Part shown: one piece after another, positions 45,295 to 54,700 of the stretch | How positions within the stretch are numbered: the stretch's first letter is position 1 | Layout of the letters: every line of letters starts with the position of its first letter | Assembly: GCA_046351215.1 (NCBI GenBank) | Contig: JAXLYX010000009.1 | Coordinates: forward strand, 310,001-374,000 | Reading direction: 5' to 3' | DNA from: JAXLYX01 sp046351215 | GTDB lineage: Bacteria > Myxococcota_A > Polyangia > Polyangiales > Houyiibacteriaceae | DNA: 64,000 nucleotides | Notes under the pieces: generated by a model | The model's database searches: none | Seen by the model: only the letters and a program-made list of their open reading frames with translations | What the model was told of the DNA's origin: nothing | Position numbers and translations under genes: made by a program

Positions 45295-46427
45295 GGCGCG
45301 CACCCCCGGGCGGCGAGGAAGGCGACGATGCGATCTGCCACGTGCTCGCGGATGCCGGTCGGCGTCTCGAGGTAGTGGCAGCCCGGGAAGAGCTCGAGCT
45401 CCTTGTCGGGCGCGGCGAGCGCGGCGTGGATCCTGCGTCCGTCCTCGGGGAAGACGCCCGTGTCGGCCGTGCTCTGGAGCACGAGCGAGGGAACCTTCAC
45501 GCGGGCGAGGTGCGGCGCGCCGCGGCACTGCGACGTCCGCAGGCTCCACATCGAGAGCCAGGTGCGGAGGGTGCACGTCGCGCCGATGTTGAACGGGCTG
45601 TAGTTCATCATCTTCGCGGGGCCGAGGTAGCAGCGCCCGACCTCCCGATCCGAGGGGTCGAGCGTCGCGTCGAGGAGGCGCGGATCGGCCCATACGCGGT
45701 GGATCGCGAACGTGCGATCCATCGCGCCGTGCTTCCGGCAGCGCTCGAGCTCCGCGAGCGCGAAGTCCGTGATCCGCTCGTTCCTCGCCACCTGGGCTGC
45801 GCGGTAGCGCGCGACGAAATCGGCGGAGTACGGAGGGCCGTTCTCCTTCGCGTACATGTCGAGCGTGGGATCGACGGAGAGGGGATCGTTCTCGTCCGTC
45901 ACCGAGGGATCGAGCCAGTCGGTGAAGACCTCGGGACGTCCCACGTGGGCCTGGAGCGAGACGTAGAAGTCGCCGGGCACGAGCGCGTCGAGCCCTCCCG
46001 GAAGGCTTCCGCCCGGCGTCGCCCGGACGTTCGGCTCGGTCGCCTGCGATTGGTAGGCCGCCATCAGCGAGCCGCCGCCCGAGTTGCCGAGCAGCACGAC
46101 CGTCTCGACTCCGGCCTCCTCGCGGAGGAAGCGCATGCCCGCGGCGATGTCGAGCAGGGCGTGCTCGAGCAGGAACCACTGCTCGGCGCCGCGGAACCGC
46201 GTGTTCCAGCCGAGGAAACCGAAGCCACGCGCGGCGAGGATCGGCGCGAGGTAGTGCTCCATGAAGCAGACGTTGTAGTGCGAGGCGAGGAAGGCGACCT
46301 TCGGACGCTCGCCGACCGGATGCCAGTAGAGACCCTGGCAGGGGTGGTAGCCGACCGCGTTGACCTTGCCCGACGCGGACGTGCGCGCGACGAAGTCGTG
46401 CGCGACGGGACGAGGGAGCGCGGTCAC
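45291..46427 (-). CDS. Alpha/beta hydrolase (C-C or ester hydrolase of unknown substrate)
   Basis: 378 residues. Nucleophile elbow GNSGGGSLMAAYQ supplies Ser; the oxyanion strand KVAFLASHYNVCFMEHY precedes it, and the C-terminal LVLQSTADTGVFPEDG and FPGCHYLETP supply Asp and His. A large cap of about 150 residues (about 150-300) separates these, longer than in simple esterases. No secretion signal. GTG 46427 overlaps the VOC-protein stop by GTGA. The context (ring-cleavage-like VOC protein before, hydroxyacid dehydrogenase after) suggests hydrolysis of a ring-opened or diketone intermediate. Confidence 0.8.
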   Translation of the reverse strand: MTALPRPVAHDFVARTSASGKVNAVGYHPCQGLYWHPVGERPKVAFLASHYNVCFMEHYLAPILAARGFGFLGWNTRFRGAEQWFLLEHALLDIAAGMRFLREEAGVETVVLLGNSGGGSLMAAYQSQATEPNVRATPGGSLPGGLDALVPGDFYVSLQAHVGRPEVFTDWLDPSVTDENDPLSVDPTLDMYAKENGPPYSADFVARYRAAQVARNERITDFALAELERCRKHGAMDRTFAIHRVWADPRLLDATLDPSDREVGRCYLGPAKMMNYSPFNIGATCTLRTWLSMWSLRTSQCRGAPHLARVKVPSLVLQSTADTGVFPEDGRRIHAALAAPDKELELFPGCHYLETPTGIREHVADRIVAFLAARGCAP

Positions 46428-46912
46428 GACGAGACCCCCTCCGGCAGGCCGCGCATGCGGCGCAGCGCCTCGGCTGGATCGATCGGGATGCCGCCCGGCT
46501 TGTCCGCGCAGAGCTCGACGAGGATGCCGTTCGGATCGCGGACGTAGACCGAGAAGCACCAGCCGTGATCGAAGTCCATGACGATCTTGTGCCCGGCGGC
46601 GACGAGCTTCTCGCGCAGGCGCTTCTGCGTCGCGTCGTCGACGCGCAGCGCGAGGTGGTTCACCCAGAGAGGCAGGCCGAGGTCGGTCGAGACCGAGGTC
46701 TTGAGCGGTGTCGGCTCGCCGCAGCCGTGGAGGTCGAAGAAGGCGAGCGCGGCGCCTCCGCCGAGGTCGTAGAAGAGGTGGCGGAACCACCCTCCCTGGA
46801 AGCGGTTCAGCTCGACGTGCACGAGCTCGAGCTCGAGGACCTCGTGGTAGAACCGGTGCGTCGCCTCGACGTCGCGGCAAGCGTACGCCACGTGGTGCAT
46901 TCCAGCGCTCAT
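46424..46912 (-). CDS. VOC-family metalloenzyme (glyoxalase/extradiol dioxygenase type)
   Basis: 162 residues with two beta-alpha-beta-beta-beta modules. Metal ligands can be placed at His in MHHVAYACRD, His in VNHLALRVDD and Glu in GILVELCADKP. The DPNGILVEL end is typical of glyoxalase-fold dioxygenases and isomerases. The substrate is unknown. ATG 46912 overlaps the TetR stop by ATGA, so it is the first enzyme of the operon under that regulator. Confidence 0.83.
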   Translation of the reverse strand: MSAGMHHVAYACRDVEATHRFYHEVLELELVHVELNRFQGGWFRHLFYDLGGGAALAFFDLHGCGEPTPLKTSVSTDLGLPLWVNHLALRVDDATQKRLREKLVAAGHKIVMDFDHGWCFSVYVRDPNGILVELCADKPGGIPIDPAEALRRMRGLPEGVSS

Positions 46913-47643
46913 CGTCTCCCCCTCTTCTTCGAGAGCTCCGGCACGTCTTCCTCGCGGAAGCAGACGGAGTGGAACCAGATGCGGGCCATCGTCTCGACGG
47001 CCAGGCGGTCCGGGATCGTCGGACGGCCGTCCTCGCCGCCCTCCACGAGCCAGACGTAGGAGAAGTAGTCCATCATCGCGCCGAGCGCGGAGGCGGTGGC
47101 CTCGGGATCGAGGCCGGGCGCGTAGCCACGCTCCTGCATGTAGCGGACGTTGGCGGCGATCTGCCGGCGCGCGTCGGCCCGGAGCGTCCTCCAGAAGGCC
47201 GCGATCGACGGGTCGTGCATCGACGCGTGGAGCAGGCCCGCGAGAACGGGCGAGTGCTCGCGGAACGCCTCGTAGTAGATGCGGACGAGCGCGTGCATGA
47301 GCTCGTAGGGGCTCTTCCCCTCGCTCGGCACGTCGGCGTACCGCGCCTGCACCTCGTCCTTGAACGCGAGCGCGAGCCGCTCGAGCACGCGCTCCTTCGA
47401 GTCGAAGTAGGTGTAGAAGGTGCCGAGCGACGTCCCCGCCTCCTCGCAGATCGCGGCGATCGAGGCGGCGCGGAAGCCGTCGCGCGCGATCACCCGGCGC
47501 GCGGCGTCGAGGAGGGCCGCCTCCGTGCGCCTCCCGCGGGCCGTGGGACGAGGCTTCTTCGCGAGCGCTCCCGTCGGCGCCTCGCGCAGCGGCCAGGTCG
47601 CCTCGGGCTCGCGCTTCGTCCGGCGTGGGGCCTTCTCGGGCAT
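46909..47643 (-). CDS. TetR-family regulator heading a catabolic operon
   Basis: 244 residues. The helix-turn-helix domain is at about 40-88 (ALLDAARRVIARDGFRAASI, EEAGTSLGTFYTYF), preceded by an unusual 35-residue basic extension. The C-terminal ligand domain is helical. First gene of TetR-VOC-hydrolase-dehydrogenase, all joined by 4-base overlaps, so it would control its own synthesis with the enzymes. ATG 47643 has no Shine-Dalgarno. A perfect 13-bp palindrome lies 22 bases upstream and is a good operator candidate. Confidence 0.87.
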   Translation of the reverse strand: MPEKAPRRTKREPEATWPLREAPTGALAKKPRPTARGRRTEAALLDAARRVIARDGFRAASIAAICEEAGTSLGTFYTYFDSKERVLERLALAFKDEVQARYADVPSEGKSPYELMHALVRIYYEAFREHSPVLAGLLHASMHDPSIAAFWRTLRADARRQIAANVRYMQERGYAPGLDPEATASALGAMMDYFSYVWLVEGGEDGRPTIPDRLAVETMARIWFHSVCFREEDVPELSKKRGRR

Positions 47644-47664
47644 GGGAGGACGAAAACATGAACC

Positions 47665-47677
47665 TGAATCGGATTCA
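47665..47677. promoter_or_regulatory. Palindromic operator candidate before the TetR operon
   Basis: TGAATC-G-GATTCA, a perfect 6+1+6 inverted repeat. On the minus strand CATACT (47684-47679) abuts it as a possible -10, so a bound dimer would cover the transcription start. Confidence 0.55.
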
Positions 47678-47734
47678 AGTATGGTCCGACTGGCCGGAAC
47701 GGACGCCTTCCTCCTCGGCCGCTGATCCGCCGGC

Positions 47735-48685
47735 TCACGGGCGCGCGAGGAAGGCCTCGGCGTCGCGCGCGGTCGCCGCGGGGCTCTCCTCCATCGGCAC
47801 GTGCCCGACGCCGGGGTACGTCACGAGCTCCGAGCCCCGGATGCCCCGATGGAAGCGCTGCCCGAACGAGAGCGGGATCCAGCGATCGGCCTCCCCCCAG
47901 AGCAGGAGGGTGGGGGTGCGCACCTCCGCGAGGCGATCGTCGAGGAAGGGATCGTGAGCTCGCGTCAGTCGATCGATGAGCGCGTCGCGGTTCCCCGCGC
48001 GGAGCGTCATCGCGTAGTAGCGATCGACGAGAGGCTCGGTGACCTTCGTCGGATCGCCGTAGACCTCCTCGAGGTTCTTCCGGAGGAGGGCCCGCGGCGT
48101 CACGCGGGAGAGCACGGGACCGAGGCCCGGGATCTTCGCGAGGCGGAAGATCGTCGGCGGCGTCTGCCCCGAGAGCCCGGAGGGATCGAGGAGCACGAGC
48201 TTGCGGACGCGCTCCGGATGCTCGAGGGCGAAGGCGAGGGCGACACGACCTCCGAGCGAATTGCCCGCGAGGTCGGCCTTCGGGATGCCGAGCCGATCGA
48301 GGAAGGCGCCGAGGAAGCGCGCGTACCGCGCTACGGAGTAGTCGCGGTCGGGGGCGGGGCCCGTGAGCCCGAAGCCCGGCATGTCGAGACGCACGACCCG
48401 CCGATGCGACGCCATGGCGGTGACCCAGCCGTCCCAGGTGTGGAGGGACGAGGAGGTCCCGTGGAGCAGGACGATCGGGGGCCCCGAGCCCTCGTCGCGG
48501 TAGTGGACCCGGAGCCCCTCGACCTCGACGAAGCGGGACGGCGGCGCGCCGTAGCGGGGGAGGACATCGGCGAGCGGCAGGTCCCGACGCAGCTGCGTGG
48601 CGAGGCCGACGAGGAGGACGAGGAGGACGAGGCCGAAGGCGCGAGCGATGCGGCGCGGAAGGGAAGGTCGAGCGGGGGCGGTCAC
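47735..48685 (-). CDS. Membrane-anchored alpha/beta hydrolase
   Basis: 316 residues. One N-terminal membrane segment (AFGLVLLVLLVGLAT) places the enzyme at the periplasmic face. PPIVLLHGTSSSLHTWDGW, nucleophile elbow AGNSLGGRVALA with Ser, then LLLWGEADRWIP (Asp) and YPGVGHVPMEESP (His). Resembles haloalkane-dehalogenase/epoxide-hydrolase-like lipases. Substrate unknown. GTG 48685 overlaps the rhodanese stop by GTGA, and that gene follows a fatty-acid-hydroxylase gene, so a lipid-related role in the envelope is plausible. Confidence 0.83.
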   Translation of the reverse strand: MTAPARPSLPRRIARAFGLVLLVLLVGLATQLRRDLPLADVLPRYGAPPSRFVEVEGLRVHYRDEGSGPPIVLLHGTSSSLHTWDGWVTAMASHRRVVRLDMPGFGLTGPAPDRDYSVARYARFLGAFLDRLGIPKADLAGNSLGGRVALAFALEHPERVRKLVLLDPSGLSGQTPPTIFRLAKIPGLGPVLSRVTPRALLRKNLEEVYGDPTKVTEPLVDRYYAMTLRAGNRDALIDRLTRAHDPFLDDRLAEVRTPTLLLWGEADRWIPLSFGQRFHRGIRGSELVTYPGVGHVPMEESPAATARDAEAFLARP

Positions 48686-49203
48686 GGGTTCCTCGGGACG
48701 CGGGTGCGGAGCTCGGCACGGAGGAGCCGCCCCCAGTCGGAGTCGTAGGGATGCACGTCACGCACGGCGCGGTCGCCGCGGTAGACGGGGCGGCCGGCGT
48801 TCGCCCAGGCGAAGATGCCGCCTTCGAGGTTCCGGACGTCGCGGTACCCGGCTCTGCGCAGCGCACGGGCCACGTGGGCGCTCCGGTAGCCGACCGAGCA
48901 GTAGACCACGATCGCACGCCTGCGATCGGGCCCTCCGAGCCGGAGATCGGGGCGATCCGGATCGATGCGCGTCGCGCCCCGGAGCCGGCTCACGGCGAAC
49001 TCCTCGGCGCTGCGCGCGTCGAGCAGGAGCGGGCGTCGGTTCGAGGGACCTCGGAGCTCCGCCTCGAGCGCGGCGCCCGTGACGAAGGGGACGTCAGGGA
49101 ACTCGCGGGCGATCGCGGCCCGGATCGCCTCGAACGAGAGGTCGTCGGCGAGCACGACGGAAGCGAGCGCGAGCGCGATCGCGAGCCACGCCCCGAGTCG
49201 CAT
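48682..49203 (-). CDS. Periplasmic rhodanese-domain protein
   Basis: 173 residues. Signal peptide MRLGAWLAIALALASVVLA, then one rhodanese domain with LLLDARSAEEF and active-site loop CSVGYRS, whose Cys is present, so sulfur or persulfide transfer is possible. NLEGGIFAWANAGRPV is the family's end motif. ATG 49203 is preferred because it opens the signal peptide and has AGGCGGG upstream; in-frame GTG 49230 and ATG 49218 lie just before. It lies 7 bases after the hydroxylase stop and is translationally coupled to the hydrolase. Confidence 0.85.
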   Translation of the reverse strand: MRLGAWLAIALALASVVLADDLSFEAIRAAIAREFPDVPFVTGAALEAELRGPSNRRPLLLDARSAEEFAVSRLRGATRIDPDRPDLRLGGPDRRRAIVVYCSVGYRSAHVARALRRAGYRDVRNLEGGIFAWANAGRPVYRGDRAVRDVHPYDSDWGRLLRAELRTRVPRNP

Positions 49204-49210
49204 CGCCCGC

Positions 49211-50140
49211 CTAGGCATCCTCCGGTCCACGTCCGGACGATGGGGCCTCGACGCTCGGCGCGCCAGGGGCGGACCGCGTGCGGAAGGGCTCGACGAGCTG
49301 GCCGAGGAAGGTCCGGGGAAAGCGGTCCACGCCCTCGAAGCCGAGCGCCACGTGGCTGCGCTCGGAATCCGGATCCCACGCCGTGCCGAAGAGCCAGTCC
49401 CAGACCGAGAGCGTGAGGCCGAAGTTCACGCCCGTGGGGACGGGGATCCGCTCGGCGTGGTGGAGCAGGTGCATCTCCGCCGAGTTGAAGAGGTACTTCA
49501 GGGGTCCGAGCGGGATGCGCACGTTCGCATGGTTCAGGTGGCCGATCGTCAGAGCGAAGGCGTGCACGAGGAAGAAGTCCGTGACCGAGAAGCCGAGCAA
49601 CGCCATCGGGACGAATTCGAGCGTGCGGTAGACGACCGTCTCGAACGGGTGGTAGCGGAGGTGCGCCGCGAAGCCCATCACGCGCGCCGAGTGGTGCACT
49701 TCGTGCAGCCGCCACAGGAAGGGCACGCGGTGCAGGAGGCGATGGATGAAGTACTCGACGAAATCGCGCGCGACGAAGTAGAGCGCGAGCTGCGCGAGCC
49801 AGGGCCAGCCGGTCGCGTCCACCAGGGCGAGCGAGCTCAGGCCGATCGAGGCGAGGGCACGGCTGGCGAGCGTCGCCGAGACGTCCGAGAGCGCGGCGTA
49901 GCCGAGCAGGCCGAAGCCGAAGAAGTTGAAGAAGACGTAGAAGAGATCGAGGAAGAAATCCCGCCGCAGGAAGGGTTGATCCTTCCGCCAGGGCCGGACG
50001 ACCTCGAGCAGGGCGACCGTCGCCGACACGCCGACGAGGAGCCAGAAGTAGCTGTGGAGGGAGACGTGCCGGACCTCGCCCCCGACCCACCGGGCGTAGC
50101 CGACGAAGGAGCGTTCGAATGCGTGCAGGAGGGACGTCAC
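49211..50140 (-). CDS. Sterol desaturase/fatty-acid hydroxylase superfamily membrane enzyme
   Basis: 309 residues with about four membrane segments. The diiron His clusters are complete: HRLLH, HEVHH, then HLNHAN and HLLHHAE. Members hydroxylate or desaturate lipids, sterols or carotenoids with O2. The substrate cannot be read, but the neighbours (anchored hydrolase and rhodanese in one operon) fit envelope-lipid processing. GTG 50140 has a modest Shine-Dalgarno (GAGGT). Confidence 0.87.
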   Translation of the reverse strand: MTSLLHAFERSFVGYARWVGGEVRHVSLHSYFWLLVGVSATVALLEVVRPWRKDQPFLRRDFFLDLFYVFFNFFGFGLLGYAALSDVSATLASRALASIGLSSLALVDATGWPWLAQLALYFVARDFVEYFIHRLLHRVPFLWRLHEVHHSARVMGFAAHLRYHPFETVVYRTLEFVPMALLGFSVTDFFLVHAFALTIGHLNHANVRIPLGPLKYLFNSAEMHLLHHAERIPVPTGVNFGLTLSVWDWLFGTAWDPDSERSHVALGFEGVDRFPRTFLGQLVEPFRTRSAPGAPSVEAPSSGRGPEDA

Positions 50141-50180
50141 GAAGGACCTCGGGGCTTCGTACGTGGGAGCCAGCCGGACG

Positions 50181-50681
50181 TCACGCGGAGTCGCCGAGGA
50201 AGGTGCGGTAGTTGGCCTGCAGCCGATCCAGGAAGCGGAGCGTCGCCGCGACGTCCGCCTCCGCGATGCCGCGGCGGAGGTCGAGCGAGGCCGCCTGGAA
50301 GCGCTTCCGGATGCGGGCGACCGTCCGGCGGCCGAGGGGCGTGAGGAAGAGGTGGTACTTCCGACGATCCTGGCGGTCGCGACGGCGGACGACGAGCCCG
50401 CGTTCGGTGAGCCCCTCGAGCACCCGCGTGACGTTGGCGCGGTCGCGCAGGGTGGCGCGCGCGAGCTCGGCCTGGGACAGGCCCCCCCGCTGGGCGATCC
50501 GGAAGAGCAGGGTGGACTGGACGGTGGTGAGGCCGACGGGCTCGAGCACCCGGCGGTAGACCCGTCCCATCAGGCCGACCGTGACCACGAGCGCCTGCTC
50601 GTGCGTCCCGTCCCAGATCCTCTCGTCGAAGCGATCCTCGCCCACCCCCGGAGGATGCGGCTCCGAGGGGGGCCGAGGCAA
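50181..50681 (-). CDS. MarR-family regulator
   Basis: 166 residues. Winged helix with LSQAELARATLRDRANVTRVLEG as recognition part and the wing RRRDRQDRRKYHLFLTPLG, which carries the DRR-type pattern of MarR proteins. Long N- and C-terminal helices form the dimer. TTG 50681 is used as start, but no good Shine-Dalgarno supports it; GTG 50645 is the main alternative and keeps the full domain. Divergent from the SDR gene, 182 bases away, and likely to control it. The gap holds GC-rich hairpins (GGGCCCGG 50704-50711 with CCGGCCC 50719-50725) and a TCG/CGA-rich dyad near 50745-50770. Confidence 0.83.
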   Translation of the reverse strand: MPRPPSEPHPPGVGEDRFDERIWDGTHEQALVVTVGLMGRVYRRVLEPVGLTTVQSTLLFRIAQRGGLSQAELARATLRDRANVTRVLEGLTERGLVVRRRDRQDRRKYHLFLTPLGRRTVARIRKRFQAASLDLRRGIAEADVAATLRFLDRLQANYRTFLGDSA

Positions 50682-50863
50682 CGCCGGAAGTCTCTCCGCC
50701 CCCGGGCCCGGCCAGCGTCCGGCCCGAGGAGACGGGCCGATTCGCGATCGTCGTCCCGACGACCGTCGTCATCGCAACGAATTTCGCCCCTGCCCCGCAC
50801 GCCCTTTCCGCGGCACGCTCGCCTTCCCCGTGCCCTCCCGGGACGGCGGAGACCGAGGTGATC

Positions 50864-51652
50864 ATGCTGCTCGATCGTTTCTCGATGAAGGACAAGGTCG
50901 CGATCGTCACCGGCGCCGGCAGCGGCATCGGTCGTGGCGTCGCCGTCGCGCTCGCGGAGATGGGGGCGGACGTCGTGCTCGCGGCGCGCACCCGCGATTC
51001 GCTCGAGCAGACGGCCGAGGCGGTGCGGGCCCACGGTCGGCGCGCCGTCGTCGTCCCGACGGATGTGCTCGACCGGACGCAGCTCGAGCACCTGCGCGAC
51101 GCGGCCGTGAAGGAGCTCGGCGGCATCGACGTGCTCGTGAACAACGCGGGAGGGGGCCCCTTCAAGGACTTCCTCCGGACTAGCGAGCAGGTCTTCGAGG
51201 GGACGATCCGCTTCTCGCTGACGTCCGCCTTCCTCCTCACGCGCATGTGCGTGCCCTCGATGCTCGAGCGGGGCGGCGGCTCGGTGGTGAACATCTCCAC
51301 CGCCATGGCCCGCGTCTCCTCGCGCGGCTTCGTCGCCTACGCGACGGCGAAGGCCGGCCTCTCCCAGATGACCCGCGTGCTCGGCAACGAGCTCGCGCCG
51401 AGGATCCGCGTGAACGCCATCGAAGTGGGCTCCGTGGAGACCGCCGCGCTCTCGCCCTTCCTGAAGGACGAGAGGATGAAGTCCGAGATGATCCGGCGGA
51501 CGCCGATGAAGCGACTCGGCCAGGTCGAGGACATCGCCCTCGCCGCCCTGTACCTCGCGTCGCCGGCCTCGAGCTTCGTGACGGGCAAGATCCTCGAGGT
51601 CGACGGCGGCATCGAGACGCCGAACTGGCCGATCGAGCTCCCGGACCTCTGA
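50864..51652 (+). CDS. Short-chain dehydrogenase/reductase
   Basis: 262 residues, classical SDR. Cofactor site TGAGSGIGRG, DVLVNNAGG, catalytic Ser in VVNISTAMA and the YATAK pair (Tyr/Lys). The C-terminal VTGKILEVDGGIETPNW is typical. An Arg after the second strand (AARTRDS) suggests NADP. Oxidises or reduces an alcohol/ketone; substrate unknown. ATG 50864 is used; GTG 50858 is in frame and equally possible. The divergent MarR gene is the probable regulator. Confidence 0.88.
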   Translation: MLLDRFSMKDKVAIVTGAGSGIGRGVAVALAEMGADVVLAARTRDSLEQTAEAVRAHGRRAVVVPTDVLDRTQLEHLRDAAVKELGGIDVLVNNAGGGPFKDFLRTSEQVFEGTIRFSLTSAFLLTRMCVPSMLERGGGSVVNISTAMARVSSRGFVAYATAKAGLSQMTRVLGNELAPRIRVNAIEVGSVETAALSPFLKDERMKSEMIRRTPMKRLGQVEDIALAALYLASPASSFVTGKILEVDGGIETPNWPIELPDL

Positions 51653-51754
51653 GGAGGCGACGCCCCTCCGACATCCGCCCACCATTTGCCCACGCTCACG
51701 GCGGGAATGGGGATCGCCTTCGCGGAACGGGTGATAGGATCGTCAGCGGGGGGA

Positions 51755-54700
51755 ATGACGATCCGAGATTTCGTGGGGACGGAGAGGTTCCAGGTGCTTT
51801 CCCGGTTGGGATCGGGAGGCATGGGCTCCGTCTACCACGTGCTCGATCGCGAGCGCGCGATCCGCGTGGCGCTGAAGACGGTCGGTGTCGTCGAGGGCGA
51901 GGCCCTTCTCCGGTTCAAGCGGGAATTCCGCGCGCTCCAGGGGCTCGAGCATCCGAACCTGATCCACCTCGGCGAGCTCTTCGAGGTCGGCGGCGAGTGG
52001 TTCTACACGATGGAGCTCGTCGAGGGGACGGACTTCCTGAAGTACGTCCGGACCCAGCGGGCCCAGCCCGCCTCGGCCGTCGACGCCGTCCCGACGAGCG
52101 CGGCGAAGCGCCCGAGGTCGGGCTCGGCGGACGACTCGTTCCCGTTCGACGGGGACGGGGACGACGGCACGCCCGACACCCCGAAGTGGGAGGAGCAGCC
52201 GGCGCTCGCCTTCGACGAGGTGAGGCTCCGGCGGAGCCTGGCCCAGCTCGCCCAGGGCCTCGCGGCCCTGCACCGCTCGTCGAAGGTCCATCGCGACATC
52301 AAGCCCTCGAACGTGCTCGTGACGCGCGAGGGGAGGCTCGTGATCCTCGACTTCGGTCTCGTCACGGAGATGCGGGGCGGCGCCCAGCGGAGCGACGTCG
52401 GCATCATGGGAACGTATCCCTACATGTCGCCCGAGCAGACGGCGGGGCTCCCCGTCGACGCGCGCACGGATTGGTACGCGATGGGCGTGATGATGTTCCA
52501 GGCGCTCACGGGGAAGCTTCCGTTCCGCGGGACGACCGAGGCGATCATCCTCGCCAAGATCAACGAGGACCCGCCCGAGCCGAAGCTGCTCGTGCCGAGC
52601 GTCCCGCCGGACCTCAACGACCTCTGCCGCGATCTCATGCGACGCAAGCCGGAGCAGCGTCCCGGCACGGCGGAGATCCTCGCGCGGCTCCACGTCGAGG
52701 ACGAGAGCGACACCTGGCTCGTCCCGCATTCGTCGCGTTCGCAGAGCGGAGGCTCGCCCTTCGTCGGTCGCGAGCCCGAGCGGAAGAGGCTCGAGGCGGC
52801 CCTCGATCGGACGCTCGAGCCGAAGTCGAGCGTGGTCCTCGTCACCGGCGACTCGGGGATCGGCAAGAGCGAGCTCGTCCGTCGCTTCGTCGACGACGTC
52901 GCCGTCCGGCGTACGGGCGTCCTCCTCCTCCAGGGCCGATGCTACGAGCGCGAGTCGGTGCCCTTCCGCTCGGTCGACGGGCTCGTCGACGCGCTCAGCG
53001 GCCACTTGGCGCGGCTCGGCGAAGAGCAGGTCCGCCGCCTCGTGCCGCGGCACGCGGACATCCTGGCGCGCGCCTTCCCCGTGCTGAAGCGCGTCGACGC
53101 GCTGCAGTCCGCCGTCTCGCACGAGGTGCGCGATCCCCAGGAGCAGCGAGCCCGTCTCTTCGGGGCGATCCGCACGCTCTTCTCCAAGCTCGCGGCGAGC
53201 GAGACCGTCATCGCCGTGATCGAGGACCTCCAGTGGATCGACGAGGACAGCCGTGCCCTCCTCGGCGAGCTGCTCCGCGAGCCGGGCGCGCCGACGATGC
53301 TCTTCGTCGGCACCCTCCGTACGACGGGCGACGAGACCGAGCGCGATCAGGCGGTCGCGCACGTCGTACCCGGCGTGCGCGCCGAGGTGCTCCATCTCGA
53401 GGCGCTGGCCGACGCGGATGCGATGCTGCTCGCGGAGCGGCTGCTCCGCGACGAGACGGGCGATCGGCAGGCGCGCATCGCCGAGATCGTCCGCGAGGCG
53501 AAGGGTCATCCGCTCTTCCTCGACGAGCTCGCGCGCCACGCCGGCGTCCATCCGGTCCAGTCGGGACACGTCCAGCTCCTCGACGACGCCATTCGCGAGC
53601 GCGTCGCCCACGTCGACGAGCAGGGACGCTGGGTCCTCTCCCTCGTCGCGCTCGCCGGCGGCCCGATCGCGCAGGGGGTCGTCTCGCACGCGGCCCAGCT
53701 CCCCGCCGACGACTTCCACCGCTGCCTCTCTACGTTGCGCGCGCTCCGGCTCGTGCGGACGGCCGGCACGCGGCAGAGCGATCAGATCGAGCCCTACCAC
53801 GCGCGGATCGCGGGCGCCGTGCTCGCGACCGAGACGAGCGAGAGCCGCCGCAAGCTCCACGAGCGGCTCGCGCGCGCCCTCGAGGCGATGGGCGACTCGG
53901 ACCTCGTCGATCTCTCGACGCATTGGGCGGGTGCGGGGGAGAAGCGTCGAGCGGCCGTGTACGCCGCGAAGGCCGCGCAGCGGGCGGCCGACGTGCTCGC
54001 CTTCGATCGGGCGGCGGTGCTCTACGAAACCTCCCTCTCGCTCGAGCCCGAGGACGACGACGACGATCTCGAGGGGCGTAGGGTGAAGCTCGCCCGGGCC
54101 CTCGCGAACGCGGGCCGGGGCGAGGAGGCCGGCGAGACCTTCCTGCTCGCGGTCTCCGGAGCCTCCGCGGCCGACGCGATCGATCTGCGCCGGAGGGCCG
54201 CCGAGCAATTCCTGCTCTCCGGGCACGTCGCGCGAGGCATCGAGAGCTTCCGCGAGGTCCTCGCGAGCGTCGGCATCCGGTACCCGAACCATCTCTTCCA
54301 GGCGATCCTCACGCTGCTCTGGGTGCGCATCGTCCTCGTCGTGCGCGGGCTGCGCTTCGACGAGACCGACGAGTCCATGATCGCCCCCGCGGCGCGGCTG
54401 CGCGTCGACACCTGCCACTCGGCGGCGCTCGGGCTCGCACCGACGGACACGATCCGAGGCCTCGTCTTCTACGCGCGCTCGATGCTGCTCTCGCTCGAGC
54501 TCGGCGAGCCGGGCCGGATCGCGTGCCACCTCGGCGTGGAGGCGATCAACCTCGTCGCGAACAGCGGCAAGAAGTCCGCGCGCACCTACCAGATGCTGCA
54601 GAAGGCCAAGGACCTCGCGGAGCGGGCGAGGAGCTCGCACGCGCGTGGTGTCGTCGCCTACGCCGAGGGCATGGGGCACTACCTCATGGGCCAATGGTCC

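Noticed and set aside
51652..51670. GGAGG/CCTCC hairpin after the SDR gene
   Set aside because: Five base pairs with a GC-rich loop and no T tract; insufficient to call a terminator.
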